In this document: piece by piece, positions 57,501 through 64,000 of the stretch | How the letters are laid out: each line of letters starts with the position of its first letter | Position numbering within the stretch: position 1 is the stretch's first letter | Program-made: the position numbers and the translations under genes | The notes under the pieces: model-generated | Database searches by the model: none | Told to the model about the DNA's origin: nothing | Seen by the model: the letters and a program-made list of their open reading frames with translations, nothing else | NCBI GenBank assembly: GCA_949710005.1 | Contig: OX453272.1 | Location: 9,616,702-9,680,701, forward strand | Length of the DNA: 64,000 nt | Source of the DNA: Ricordea florida | Taxonomy: Eukaryota; Cnidaria; Anthozoa; Corallimorpharia; Ricordeidae | Reading direction: 5' to 3'

Positions 57501-60500
57501 ACAAAAACAAATTTTAAGAGGGCGACCCCTTCGGAATTTAGTTAAGGAAATTTTGACAGGTAAAAAAATATAGCCATGTGCCTCCCCAGAAAGTGAAAAA
57601 AAATATACAAGCTTAGATATCACTACTTCCCCACCTTTGGAATTTTGTAAACGAACTTAACATTTATTTTCCTCACCTCTGTGGTCGCAAATTGCTTGTA
57701 CGTTAATGGAATGATATCCCTTTCGATTAACATAATCAGCCTCATTGTGGCTGGGCGCTTGGACTCTGACATGGGTTCCGTCTACGCAGCCAATTACTCC
57801 TGGGAATCCTCCCTTGCGGAAAAACCCTTCCTTTAATTTGCTCGTTGAATTTCAGCGGCGGTGGTCGGCCAACCGATAAACTCGTTCCGCTTTTGAATCA
57901 GTGCTGCAGACACGTCACGAATTATGCGAGAAACGGTTGACTTTGGTAGGCCCACGGTATCGCCAATCACTTGGAGGAAGCTTCCGGAAGCGAAGAAACT
58001 TAGTGCCACAAGCACTTGAACAGTTGGCGACAAAGCATGATTTCGCGAGGTTTGTCGTTCAAGGTCTTCCCGGAGAAGTTTGACCAGAAACTCAATGGAC
58101 TCACGGCCAAAGCGAAAGCGACTCCTAAGTTCTTCCTCCGTAAAGTTTGCTAAAGCAATATCATGCATCCTGAACTTTTTTTCTTGCCACGCAACCGGCA
58201 AAAGGTCAAACAGTAAATCCGCCATTTTGTTTGTTTTGAAAAATTTTATTCCGCGGTTAGTAAGTTAATCCACCTCGCTAGGTGTATTAAATTTAACCGT
58301 TAGTTTATCCTTCGGATAGTGCTAATCGTGCTTTGTGGAACAGAATCTAACCGAAGGATAAATTTTAGTCCTCGATTAGCGTGATTTATCCGTTGATTAG
58401 CGCTAATCGGCTTTTCAGGAACCGGGTCCAGAATGTTTATACTAAACGTAAACAAGAGGAGGAAGAAGAAAAGAGGATGAACAGGTTCACCTCAGTGTCC
58501 CAATTCCACTTTGATCGCCGGGAAGTCGTACAAAAAAAGAATTGATTGGTTTTTAAATGGTATTGCTCACGATGATTTTGACACTGACGCTACATTTTTT
58601 TCAGTATGTCCAATCATTTATTTCCTTTTCCAACCGTTTCGTTTAATTTCTGTTTCTCTATATGTGTTTTGTTCGATCATTTAAATAATAAAAAGTCGTA
58701 CAACTATGACAGTAACATATATATTTTTTTTAAGGAAATGAGGAGTAAAGTGGAGGCAGCTCGCGAGTCAGAGAAAATGACGAAGAAACAACTCGATGAC
58801 ACCGAGAACGAGAAGCGAAGACTTGAAAAGGCTTTGAACAGCGCGCGTGATGAACTGGACACTACGTAAGTGAATTGCCTTCTCCCAGCATTCCACACTG
58901 GCGCGTCATCTCCTGAAACGCAAGGAATTCTTTTTTTGCCCTAATAAGCTTTTGGCGAGTAAATGGCGTCATTACGTGGAATGTTTTGTTAGTCATGCCA
59001 GAGATAAAGGCTGTTAAGGTTACGGAACAGGTTCGCGGGTGCGTTGCGCAAAACCATCCTCACGGGCGCGTAATTTTAGGAAACTGCCTAAACCTATACA
59101 TCATTTTAAAGCTTATAGAACCTAGAACGGTGATAAAATGTTTTTAACTTGCGAAATTCAATATTAAACGAGCTGCGATCAGTCAAGTGCAAATCGACCG
59201 ATGCTTATAAATGCGGCAAACTCGCGTCGGATTTTGACCTTATCAAGAAAACAATGACTGCATGATACTCAGCAGATGTTTGTCTTCAAAAGTGTGTCGG
59301 GGATTTTTTAGATCAGCTTTCAAAACAAAGTTATTATAATTTAAAGTTGGTTGTCGAGCTCTTCTTGGATGGAGACAGCATTAGGACTTATATCTTCTAA
59401 ACGAAAAAGAAATCGGCAAAAGCCCGACACACTTTTGAAGATGAGGGTTTCGTGCACCGTTGGGCGAAATTTCATGATTCTACGATAAATTCCTGCATGC
59501 GAAGTATCAGCTCAAAGATGGCAAATTCAAAAAAAAAATTAGCCGAGAAATACGGCGTAGAAGGTTTAGTCAACATAACACGCCCCCTGGGAGTGGTTTT
59601 CCGGATTGTCACCTTCATACACCAATCAGGTCCCATCTCCTGGTGTGTGCCGAAACTCGCGGGAAAATGGTGGTGGATATTATTTCAAGATCAAGGTTTC
59701 CTTCGCGGACAATTCAAACGCGGACACGCATGCAAGGCATATTTTCTAGTTTTCTCGCTCTTCCACGCAATGGGAAAAACTAAGACTGGCCGAGCCAATA
59801 CGAACAAGAGGTCGAAAAACAAGAGATCGACAAAAGCTTCGAATCAAACACAAAGTTCCGAGCAAGCACCGAGTAATCCAAAGGACAGCAAGCTCGCCGA
59901 AATGCGCGAAGCGGGGTACGTAATACAGATCTCTCTATTTCTTTTTTTTTTTTTGCTGTGATAGCCTTTTCCTCTTTTACTGCAATAAACAGATTACAGT
60001 CTTGACGCATTATGCAAAGCCACTTATGGCTTTATAGGAGTCTAAATATAGTAGTCGGCTTAGCTTTTTACCGGCCACTTTTGGCAGTCGAGTGAAACGA
60101 TGCTGGGTTGTTAAAAAGCGGACACTCTTCGTTTTGGCATTGTAGAATCCACTCGCCAGCTATTCCAGCTCTTGACTTCTGTTTAAGTTTTTTATCCGAC
60201 CCGCATTTTCGGCAGCTGGTTGACTCGTCGAGGCCTGCTTGCAAATTTCGCGTGTCAAATATTACGCAGCGTTGTTCGCTGTCAGATCGTGCATCATCAG
60301 ACTCGTCCGATGAAGATGAAGTACTTGTGGAATCTGCATCTTTGGAATCCAATCCTTTGTCAACCACCTTCGGCTTACTTTCTTCGCGAATATCAGAGCT
60401 CATTATTTTTCTTCTGCTTGTTGAAGGAGTCGAAATAGCAGCGGTATTTTCTTCCTCGCGATTGTTCAATGGCGGCGAATACCATGAACCTTTGTCACTC

Positions 60501-60965
60501 TCCGCCAGCGAACCTTTCTTCTTTTCACAAAAATTTCCCTTTGCTTTTTTTTTTCGAGACCGCCCATCGGCCTTTTGAACCCAAGGGCTTTTGTTTCGCT
60601 TTCTTTTCTTTCCTCTTTCCATCAAAAACTACACAAGAACAAGCCAGCAGCGGACAAGCGACGGAAGCAACGCAATGTTGACATTTGTTGTCATGCTCTG
60701 TTGGAAGCCACTCTCCCGCGCTAAATTCCCAGGAGGTCCAGCGGTGTTGACAGCTCAACACCTTTAGACTGTGACGTAATGAGTCACGCAAAAAAGGAAA
60801 TTTGCGATATCTCTGGAGCGAAAAGAGATTTCGAATTTATTTTTTCTGCTAAAGAAAGCCTGGACCACATAGTTTATGTATGCCAAAAATCTCAATTTTG
60901 TAAAAATTTGACCTGCGAACCTGTTCCGTAACCTTAAATCTGCTTTAACCTCCGTCAAATATAAT

Positions 60966-60997
<32 letters not shown>

Positions 60998-62262
60998 ACT
61001 TTATTTGAGTGTCAACTGTATTTAGCACTAACGTACTAATTGGGGACACTGTAAAGCACAAATGAAATCAAATCAAATGAAATGTTGGTTTTTGTGGAGA
61101 GGGGAAAACCGGAGTACCCGGAGTAATATATCACTGCTAGTCAAATTGCTTATACTGGTGACCACTTCTTTTGTAGCCGACAGAAAGTATCTGAAGCCAG
61201 CCAAGACAGAGAACGATTCAAGGCACACAGTGACGGACTGCTGACAGAGAAACAAAACCTGGAGAAAATGCGTCATTCTATGAGTGAACAGGTGGAAAGT
61301 CTCACAACTGAAGTAGAAAAACTGCAAGCTGCGAATAGTGAACTACAACGACAGCGGGACAACTTAGAGGACGACAAGGAAGATCTGGAGCGTGAAAAAG
61401 AACGTCTAACAAAAGAAGTTCGGCGAGCAGGTCAGGTTATTGAACAACTGGAAACGAAACAATCAACACTGAAAGAAGAGATGGTAGTCGTCAAGGAACA
61501 GCTGTCAAGAGCCCTGTTGGACAAAGAAGTACTGGAACAGGAAAAGGCTCATGTCAGTGAGACGCTGTCCAGATCTGAGCTGCAGAAAGCGGAGTTGGAG
61601 CTAGACATCAACAAGATGAAATCAGAAGAGATTGCTCTTCGCGATGCGCTGGTCAAACTGCAGTCACTGAACGAAGGACTCGGTCAGGACAAGATTGAAC
61701 TGAACAAGATAATCAAACAGATGGAGTCTGATAAATCATCATTGAGCCAAGACAAGAGAGACCTGGAACAGGAAAAGAACAGTATCAGACAGGAGCTGAT
61801 CCGTGTTGAACAAGAGAAGGTTAGCATTGTATATCACTGTCAGTGTCTCAGCACAGTTCTGTTCAGGTACATTCCAACAATGGTCATACTGCATAGCTTA
61901 ATCCACAGATGAAAAAGTTAGAACTACATTGGATAGTACAACAAACACAGTGCCACAGTACAGTACTGTTCAGTAGCTTTACAATGAATGGTCACACTGC
62001 ATGGTTTGATACACAGATGAAAAAGATAGAACAACACTGTATAGTAAAACAAACAGTACCACGGTACAGTACTGTTTAGTAGCTTTACAAAGAATGGTCA
62101 CACTGCATGGTTTGATACACAGATGAAAAAGATACTGTGTAGTAAAGCAAACAGTACCATAGTACAATTCAGGGTTGTCACTAAGATTTCAAGTTGCCGG
62201 GTAGTTGTTGTTAGTAGCCGGGGAAGTCGCAAGCGGTCATTCGTCGTCGTCCTCCTCCCCAC

Positions 62263-62310
<48 letters not shown>

Positions 62311-64000
62311 GGAACACGTTTTAGAAGTGCAACTTCTACTACCATTTTCCAAAAGGCATTACGGCCATGTAGAATTTTATGGTACTTTTTTGGTTTAATT
62401 TAAGGACGAAAGTAGCCGGGGGTAAGGCTCCGAGTAGCCGGGGGAAATCCCCGGCCCCCGGCCCCCGGCCCCCGGCCCTTAATGACAACCCTGAGTCTGT
62501 TCAGCAGCTTTCCAATGAATGCATAGATGAAAACGTTAGAAAAAAAAACTTACAGTAAAGCGCATAGCTTAGAATTACTGTTCTTTATTATTGGTATTCC
62601 AAAGAAACATTTTAATGGATTGTTTCCGCCAAACTCCATTGTAGCTACTGTTTACATATATGATCGACCCTGACCGCCATTCAGGGGTGAATCATGATTG
62701 GTTGTCAGACCGTCTCAGACGAGCTAACGCTCAAGAGTTTTTCTTTGTTAGGTTGATCTGGATACAGAAAAGTCTACTCTTGATCACAATCTGAGCATTC
62801 ACGAACAGAGCCGAGAAAAACTCGAACAAGAGCTGATCATATCTAACCGCGAGAAGGCCGAGCTAAGCGAAGTTCTGAACCAAGTAACAAGAGAAAGAGA
62901 TTCAACTTATGATGAGCTGATGCAGACGCGCCGTGAAGTTGAAAGGCAAAGTTCAAACGTGGTGCGTTTGGCAAAGGAGAAAGAAGAGCTGACTCGTGAA
63001 AAGTCCAGCTTACTGGTGCAGGTTAACTCTGGAGAGAGAGAGAACCGCGGTTTGGCGGAAAACATTGCAAGTCTGAAGAGCGAGAAGGAGTCCCTGGAGA
63101 CTGCTCTGTATGATTTACAACAAACAGCCACCAAACTTGAGGCTCGCAAAGAAGCGCTAGAAGCTGAAAATCAAGAACTGCTCCTTTCCAAAGAGGCTCT
63201 GACGGTGGACCTACAGCGCGTGCGCAAAGAAAAGGAGATCGAGGAAGCCAAGCTGCAGAAGGACAAAGAACTGCTGGAGCAGAGACTGGGACAGATCCAG
63301 CGTGATGGCGAGGTGGCACTTAAGAGAGTGGAGCAGAAACACGATGAAGAAACAGAGAAATTGAAACGAGAGAAAGAGAGTTCTCTGCTTCAGGCCAATC
63401 AAGAGAAGGAAGAGGCAATTCTACATATCAGGAATGAAAAGGAGGAGTTAGCACAAAGGTTAGTTCACTTTGAACGCCTCCAACATCTCAACAGTAATTT
63501 ATTGACTTGTTAAGTGTTGCTGCTGTTTTGCTTGTAGGTTTATTGAATTTGGTTATAGTTATATTCTCGATTTTCTTTGTACGCGTACTTTTCACAGTAT
63601 TGGATTTGAAAGTAGACGTTTGGTCCTGGTCTTTTCTGGTGTCTGAGAGAAAGCTTTCCATTCTCGCTTGTTTTTTCTTGGCATTTTTCCTCTATGCATT
63701 AAGAATGAGTAACACTTTAAAACGAAAAGCGTCAGTGAGATAGGAAACCTGTGGCATCGCTGCATGTTTGCTTATTATTATTTCTTTACCTAGCCATTTT
63801 GTCCACGTGACCAGTTTGTTGTGCCGTAGTCAGGCGTTCTACCATCTTCTTTATTTAGCTTACTCAAATTTACCTCGTTTTCCTACTGTCAACTCTGATT
63901 CGTTCCTTGATATCCTGTAGACTGGAGAAAGACAAGGCGTTACTTGTGAATGAGGTGGCGCTTGTACAGAAGGAGCGTGACGATCAGCTACTGATGGCCG
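30406..64000 (+). CDS. CROCC: Rootletin (ciliary rootlet coiled-coil protein), 5' half of gene
   Basis: Exons with GT-AG borders and continuous phase: first exon 30406-30519 or 34388-34459, then 34643-34882, 36948-37244, 38111-38226, 39068-39319, 39903-40044, 40165-40250, 53071-53167, 53757-54116, 58735-58865, 61177-61819, 62752-63458 and 63921 to the edge. About 1090 residues are covered, roughly half of a vertebrate rootletin. Telling parts are the N-terminal [11 protein letters not shown], the coiled-coil start [40 protein letters not shown], and a Ser/Pro/Arg-rich hinge [15 protein letters not shown] in the 53757 exon, followed by long heptad coiled coil rich in E, K, Q and L. Rootletin forms the fibrous rootlet under the basal body of cilia. 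Three introns are enlarged by mobile elements. No stop or frameshift is visible. Confidence 0.9.
31083..34176. other. Rootletin first intron, no recognised gene
   Basis: The interval between the two alternative first exons is AT-rich, with short unsupported ORFs. I see no transposon ends. A promoter for exon 1b is expected towards its right end. Confidence 0.45.
34177..34270. repeat. Perfect 47-bp tandem duplication upstream of exon 1b
   Basis: Two identical 47-bp copies beginning tttgacattttagctgggat lie 118 bp upstream of the exon 1b ATG, in the probable promoter or 5' untranslated region. The identity suggests a recent duplication or a selected control element. Confidence 0.8.
34388..34459 (+). 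CDS. CROCC: Rootletin alternative first coding exon 1b
   Basis: The exon encodes 24 residues, [17 protein letters not shown] and then GLSSVIK, ending at a GTTAGA donor in phase 0. It lies 183 bp upstream of exon 2. The basic and Ser/Pro-rich start is more like typical rootletin N-termini than exon 1a, so this may be the main start. Confidence 0.65.
34883..36947. other. Rootletin intron 2
   Basis: A 2.1-kb AT-rich intron with no recognised gene, RNA or repeat border. Confidence 0.5.
37621..37985 (+). mobile_element. tRNA-derived SINE
   Basis: The head looks like a tRNA: box A region ttagctcagttagttgag at 37631-37648 and box B ggtttgaacc at 37676-37685, with spacing right for an internal RNA polymerase III promoter. 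A body of about 300 bp follows with gtgggacgttaaagaaccca and ends in an AT-rich tail near 37985. The sequence does not close into a canonical acceptor stem, and it lies in an intron in the direction of the gene. Confidence 0.75.
38518..38645. repeat. Foldback repeat in rootletin intron 4
   Basis: The outer arms tgtatggtcccttaggaaac and gtttccctcaggaccataca pair across about 85 bp, and the inner parts (aagtcctgatttttccctcg, gggaaacatcaggacttt) pair again. Non-coding foldback element. Confidence 0.7.
40373..40603 (+). repeat. Element A 5' LTR
   Basis: 231-bp LTR from TGTGTGGCG to ACGACA. It should hold the promoter and the polyadenylation region of element A. The primer-binding-site-like segment begins at about 40608. 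Confidence 0.9.
40663..45903 (+). pseudogene. Element A Gag-Pol (BEL/Pao) with four in-frame stops
   Basis: One frame runs from the ATG at 40663 to 45903, broken only by stops at 40924-40926, 41485-41487, 44095-44097 and 45130-45132; there is no frameshift. In order it has a coiled Gag start, a DUF1759-type capsid region ([20 protein letters not shown]), three Cys-His knuckles ([41 protein letters not shown]), an aspartic protease [12 protein letters not shown], reverse transcriptase with [10 protein letters not shown] and the active-site YVDD, RNase H with GFGDASKKG, an integrase zinc region ([10 protein letters not shown] ... CYGCKR) and core ([23 protein letters not shown]), and a C-terminal DUF5641-like domain. 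The stops fall in Gag, after Gag, in RNase H and in the integrase core, so it cannot make a full polyprotein without readthrough. Confidence 0.88.
46012..46200 (+). repeat. Element A 3' LTR, left part
   Basis: The first 189 bp of the 3' LTR of A, identical by eye to 40373-40561. It ends in GTTCT (46196-46200), the target site into which element B inserted. The remaining 42 bp lie at 52676-52717. Confidence 0.9.
46201..46398 (+). repeat. Element B 5' LTR
   Basis: 198-bp LTR, identical by eye to 52473-52670. It contains a TATA-like ggttataatattatatgac segment and an aaaataaaag possible polyadenylation region. Confidence 0.92.
46506..52382 (+). CDS. Element B Gag-Pol polyprotein (BEL/Pao), intact
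   Basis: The first ATG in frame is at 46506 ([17 protein letters not shown]), giving 1958 residues. Parts in order: helical Gag; Ser/Pro-rich linker; DUF1759 region ([20 protein letters not shown]); Cys-His knuckles ([38 protein letters not shown]); aspartic protease with [14 protein letters not shown], where DDAS stands in place of the usual DTGA/DSGA; reverse transcriptase with [13 protein letters not shown] and active-site YMDD near 49806; RNase H with [12 protein letters not shown] and [10 protein letters not shown]; integrase zinc region ([10 protein letters not shown] ... CMQCRRRK) and core ([32 protein letters not shown]); DUF5641-like end with [20 protein letters not shown]. No stop or frameshift was seen. 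Confidence 0.93.
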   Translation: MEKLKCEKAKAKGAYTRTRTRLLMLMEGCLSPKVKVMEALDFVSVAFETVVEACMRLESHYEIAGDLDKLRAVSLEVEAVEENFNEIEELVRGYLNSSSSQCGVLNSSKSAAAEELMIKEQTDRIKEEISRRELELSQVAQDLEKTYEECQKKLSERIRRGKLQVERGQKNGARNLMEGLKGQVSDTQVLGQSTRETGTAPEFQMTAEAPIPGGPCISSTSKLHMSTSTPVNSMAALSSPVSGVVYSFTPFVPEGSVPQMSTVVYPPQSQHHPINPLANSGQTIPVGSSALPPPASYNSNVMASGTPSVVPCMSSGNQSQSTPEASQPSYPYHDKINVDSAALKRVSIPKFSGNKKQYGAWKAVFYSCVDRARATPEYKLLRLRECLQDEALKVIEHLGHSATAYEVAKSRLDRKYGGKRRALTLRLEELDAFKQIREGNEKDLERFAELLEALVVNLTDANQEAELGSGSLYISLQRKFNKSLLAKYKQWIFDSGESESVTALREFVDRESEFMTIASETIVGAIKDGPKRERTFLAEDRSSKRKPVRKCKVCKGPHSLWNCEGFKRLAVSNRWNIAKEHKLCFRCLSDGHRGDTCLWNKVCGINGCQSRHHRMLHEDHVARVETQAEVGVESSSASTSSCTREGEISERTHSTTTGEEPILSTRFMALRTIPVYLSNGKRRVKVNALLDDASSKSYLNSDVAAELELEGSPHELTVKVLNDKQERFQTTLVEFRITSLSGELSKEVSAYTAERVTGNMEVVDWKKYRTKWGHLKDIKFPQVGPRTMVDLLIGVDHADLLYSLKDVKGLPGEPIARLTPLGWTCIGNPEVNSERTQTNFTFFLNDSDRLNSLVRRYWDIEEPICIENCIVNPDEKFAKDTVANSLTYDNGRYAIGMPWKRNKSSLPNNYSMALHRLQNTEKKLQRSPELAEVYTKILQTYEKEGYIHKVPRKGREPDQLWYLPHFPVLRPDKSTTKTRIVFDASAKFNGMSLNDVVLQGPKLQNDLFTVLLRLRRDPVALMCDIKEMYLQIKLKRDDQPYHRFLWRSLETNREPDIFEFDRLVFGVNSSPFQAQFVTQEHARRYQSEFPLAAETILKSTYMDDSMDSVPDIKTAIELYSQLSQLWESAGMHARKWLSNEPEVLQSIPSSDCATEVDLDRGELPPVKTLGVLWCPMEDVFKFQVNQPTEKHSQTKRNFLSKIATLFDPLGLLSPYIVRAKVLLQDMWASGVDWDEPVGENLSARATQWFSELSALPRIQIPRCLRTSTPVEHMAIHIFVDASEEAYGAACYVRHLYKDGTVSCRLIASRSHVAPLQAISIPRLELMAAVTGLRLGETVGQVLVIEKHEWVFWSDSMDVLYWICGQSRKYKPFVSNRVGEIQTLTNPEQWRHVPTKLNPADLLTRGLSISTLAEEKQWWNGPSFLKQPPSEWPETKIEMKAGFNSEIRKSYQAREQVGEKTFLSSVGEDRLEPRRYSSWSRLTRVAARVDRFLENCRLPAAFRREGTIQPDEVASSGMRFIRQAQQKVFKDEIRAVKTKKELPNGSRLQPLRPVLSEDGVLRCDGRLRYAEYLPWETRYPIILPRSHWVTTLIIKQAHEQSEHGGINQVLAQLSVQYWIISAREAIKQWERECMQCRRRKAKPAKQIMAPLPELRTQKSLRAFSQTSLDFGGPFITKQGRGKVRQKRYLCLFTCLATRAVHLEVAFSLDTDSFLNAFFRMASRRGLPEIVVCDNGTNFVGGSKELKALETLDEKKIQDGTATHGVQWRFNPPLAPHFSGVHEVMIKSAKKAIYAILNSADISDEELLSAVVGAEGLLNSRPITYQSADPTDLTPLTPNHFLHGQLGGRFAPKVIDEVAFNPRRRWRRVQELVRHFWHRWLREWLPSLSGRKKWRCEQSDLKVGDVVIVMFTDNPRGRWPLGRIVKVFPGKDDKVRVVDVQVGTSILRRPIVKLCPLECS
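52473..52670 (+). repeat. Element B 3' LTR
   Basis: 198-bp LTR, apparently identical to the 5' copy, followed by the second GTTCT and then the remainder of the 3' LTR of A. Confidence 0.92.
52676..52717 (+). repeat. Element A 3' LTR, right part
   Basis: The last 42 bp of A's 3' LTR, matching 40562-40603 with one difference. Host intron sequence resumes after 52717. Confidence 0.88.
53287..53405 (+). mobile_element. tRNA-derived SINE fragment
   Basis: A box B-like gggttcgaatcccg (53329-53342) follows a tRNA-like tcgtagaggtcat, and a tail region caggctttaatttcacagct with aactgcgatgatca comes next. The box A part is weak or missing, so it is a 5'-truncated or diverged SINE. Confidence 0.55.
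53571..53680. repeat. Foldback repeat in rootletin intron
   Basis: Inverted arms cattacacggtggcttgaag (about 53577-53600) and cttcacgccaccgtgtaata (about 53657-53677) enclose an AT-rich loop. Non-coding. Confidence 0.65.
54809..55819 (+). CDS. Harbinger Myb/SANT-like DNA-binding protein
   Basis: Two exons, 54809-55223 and 55578-55819 (phase 1), give 218 residues. Residues about 18-100 form a Myb/SANT-like trihelix with conserved tryptophans ([32 protein letters not shown]). A Gly/Pro linker follows, and the C-terminal part is a basic coiled coil ([20 protein letters not shown]). In Harbinger elements this partner protein binds subterminal DNA and brings the transposase into the nucleus. Both exons are open and the splice sites fit (GTATGT donor, ctcttag acceptor). 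Confidence 0.88.
55820..56936. other. Harbinger interior without a gene
   Basis: A 1.1-kb AT-rich stretch between the two convergent genes. It contains their 3' untranslated regions (aataaa signals near 56235 and 56485) and no further ORF of note. Confidence 0.5.
56937..58225 (-). pseudogene. Harbinger transposase (HARBI1-like DDE), one frameshift
   Basis: Exon 1 (58225-57677) starts [20 protein letters not shown] and has an HTH region ([17 protein letters not shown]). The frame shifts by one base near 57830, after EIQRAN, and continues [20 protein letters not shown], with the first catalytic Asp in VDGTH. Exon 2 (57415-56937) gives [17 protein letters not shown], the second Asp in [12 protein letters not shown] and the Glu in [15 protein letters not shown]. 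All three DDE residues are present. Apart from the single shift the gene looks complete, so it is either freshly inactivated or the shift is an assembly error. Confidence 0.8.
59770..59915 (+). CDS. Candidate first exon, lysine/serine-rich, in the TTAA element
   Basis: An ATG opens [20 protein letters not shown] and the frame stays open to KLAEMREAG at a GTACGT donor. The product is a basic, nuclear-signal-like peptide with no domain. No matching second exon was found inside the element. It may be a captured or leftover exon. Confidence 0.3.
60068..60622 (-). CDS. Basic/acidic protein with C-terminal Cys cluster, transposon-derived
   Basis: From the ATG at 60622 the 184-residue frame begins [20 protein letters not shown], a lysine/arginine-rich nuclear-type region, then a Ser/Asp-rich acidic middle ([17 protein letters not shown]), and ends with [17 protein letters not shown] followed by [16 protein letters not shown]. 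The paired Cys motifs resemble the zinc region that starts Mutator- or Kolobok-type transposase domains in invertebrates, but no DDE domain follows before the stop at 60068. A deletion derivative that keeps only the N-terminal DNA-binding part is the simplest reading. Confidence 0.45.
   Translation of the reverse strand: MERGKKRKRNKSPWVQKADGRSRKKKAKGNFCEKKKGSLAESDKGSWYSPPLNNREEENTAAISTPSTSRRKIMSSDIREESKPKVVDKGLDSKDADSTSTSSSSDESDDARSDSEQRCVIFDTRNLQAGLDESTSCRKCGSDKKLKQKSRAGIAGEWILQCQNEECPLFNNPASFHSTAKSGR
60963..60996. repeat. AAT microsatellite
   Basis: A run of aataataataataataatg directly after the TTAA element, in a rootletin intron. Confidence 0.8.
61869..62167. repeat. Tandem repeat of about 110 bp, interrupted by a MITE
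   Basis: Units containing gaatggtcacactgcatggt, tacacagatgaaaaagata and acagtactgttcagtagctt occur about three times from 61880, and a weaker partial copy continues after the MITE (62492-62545: gttcagcagctttccaatgaa). The MITE therefore landed within the array. Confidence 0.75.
62168..62491. mobile_element. MITE-like element with (CA)n core
   Basis: Short inverted ends cagggttgtca and tgacaaccctg enclose 324 bp that include a (CA)n run at 62264-62306, two gtagccggggg modules and a ccggccc tandem run (62450-62478). No coding sequence. The CAGGG terminus is hAT-like, but I could not find a clear 8-bp duplication. Confidence 0.6.

Larger units (their letters stand above)
54560..58428. mobile_element. 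PIF/Harbinger DNA transposon with both genes
   Basis: Terminal inverted repeats start GACCCGGTTCCTGAAAAGCC at 54560 and end with the reverse complement at 58428. A 3-bp target site duplication CAG flanks it (54557-54559 and 58429-58431). Subterminal regions hold many gattagcgct/taatcggat modules on both sides, likely binding sites for the Myb-like protein. It carries a plus-strand Myb/SANT-like gene and a minus-strand HARBI1-type transposase in convergent order, the usual two-gene plan. It lies in a rootletin intron. Confidence 0.92.
59018..60933. mobile_element. TTAA-flanked DNA element in a rootletin intron
   Basis: Inverted ends GGTTACGGAACAGGTTCGC (59018 onward) and the reverse complement (to 60933) differ by one base in the first 23, and both ends abut TTAA (59014-59017 and 60934-60937). 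TTAA target sites are used by piggyBac and Kolobok elements. No full transposase is present. Inside are a minus-strand ORF with a zinc-ribbon-like end and a plus-strand lysine-rich exon candidate, converging. Confidence 0.75.

Noticed and set aside
62098-62398. ORFs containing CVCVCV or HTHTHT runs
   Set aside because: Translation of the (CA)n microsatellite inside a MITE.

Overview
The window is animal nuclear DNA, AT-rich and intron-rich, most likely from an anthozoan cnidarian such as a stony coral. That assignment is an inference. It rests on a rootletin gene with many GT-AG introns, on the mix of mobile elements (Polinton/Maverick, BEL/Pao, PIF-Harbinger, KDZ-derived, TTAA-site elements, tRNA-derived SINEs) and on many short foldback repeats. 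A 200-base run of N (11301-11500) marks an assembly gap.

Bases 1 to about 9430 hold most of a Polinton/Maverick (adintovirus-like) element: a partial ORF at the window edge, an A32-type packaging ATPase, a major capsid gene, a small ORF, a D,D35E integrase and a 1322-residue protein-primed family B DNA polymerase. The capsid gene is split by a 1071-bp TA-flanked pogo-like insertion. A Ty3/gypsy RNase H relic follows.

Bases 11500-30400 hold repeats and small cellular or transposon-derived genes: a 37-bp minisatellite, an eight-exon gene for a homeodomain-like plus HMG-box-like protein (13323-18063) with a 1253-bp DNA transposon in exon 4, a four-exon KDZ/Zisupton-derived gene that has the cysteine cluster and tail but no room for a transposase core (23288-25864), a PB1-domain ORF, and a dead integrase-type gene whose first exon is duplicated as a large inverted repeat.

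Bases 30406 to the right edge are the 5' half of a rootletin (CROCC) gene on the + strand. I can trace two alternative first exons and exons 2-13 with consistent phases. Three introns each carry a different cleanly bounded element: nested BEL/Pao retrotransposons (40373-52717, with B inside the 3' LTR of A and flanked by GTTCT), a two-gene Harbinger (54560-58428, TSD CAG) and a TTAA-flanked element (59018-60933). Without them those introns would be roughly 475, 746 and 391 bp.

No bacterial operon, CRISPR array or rRNA was seen. The most unusual items are the capsid-disrupted Polinton with a shared promoter-like motif, the coreless KDZ gene, the homeodomain/HMG gene, and the contrast between BEL A (four in-frame stops, no frameshift, almost identical LTRs) and the apparently intact BEL B.
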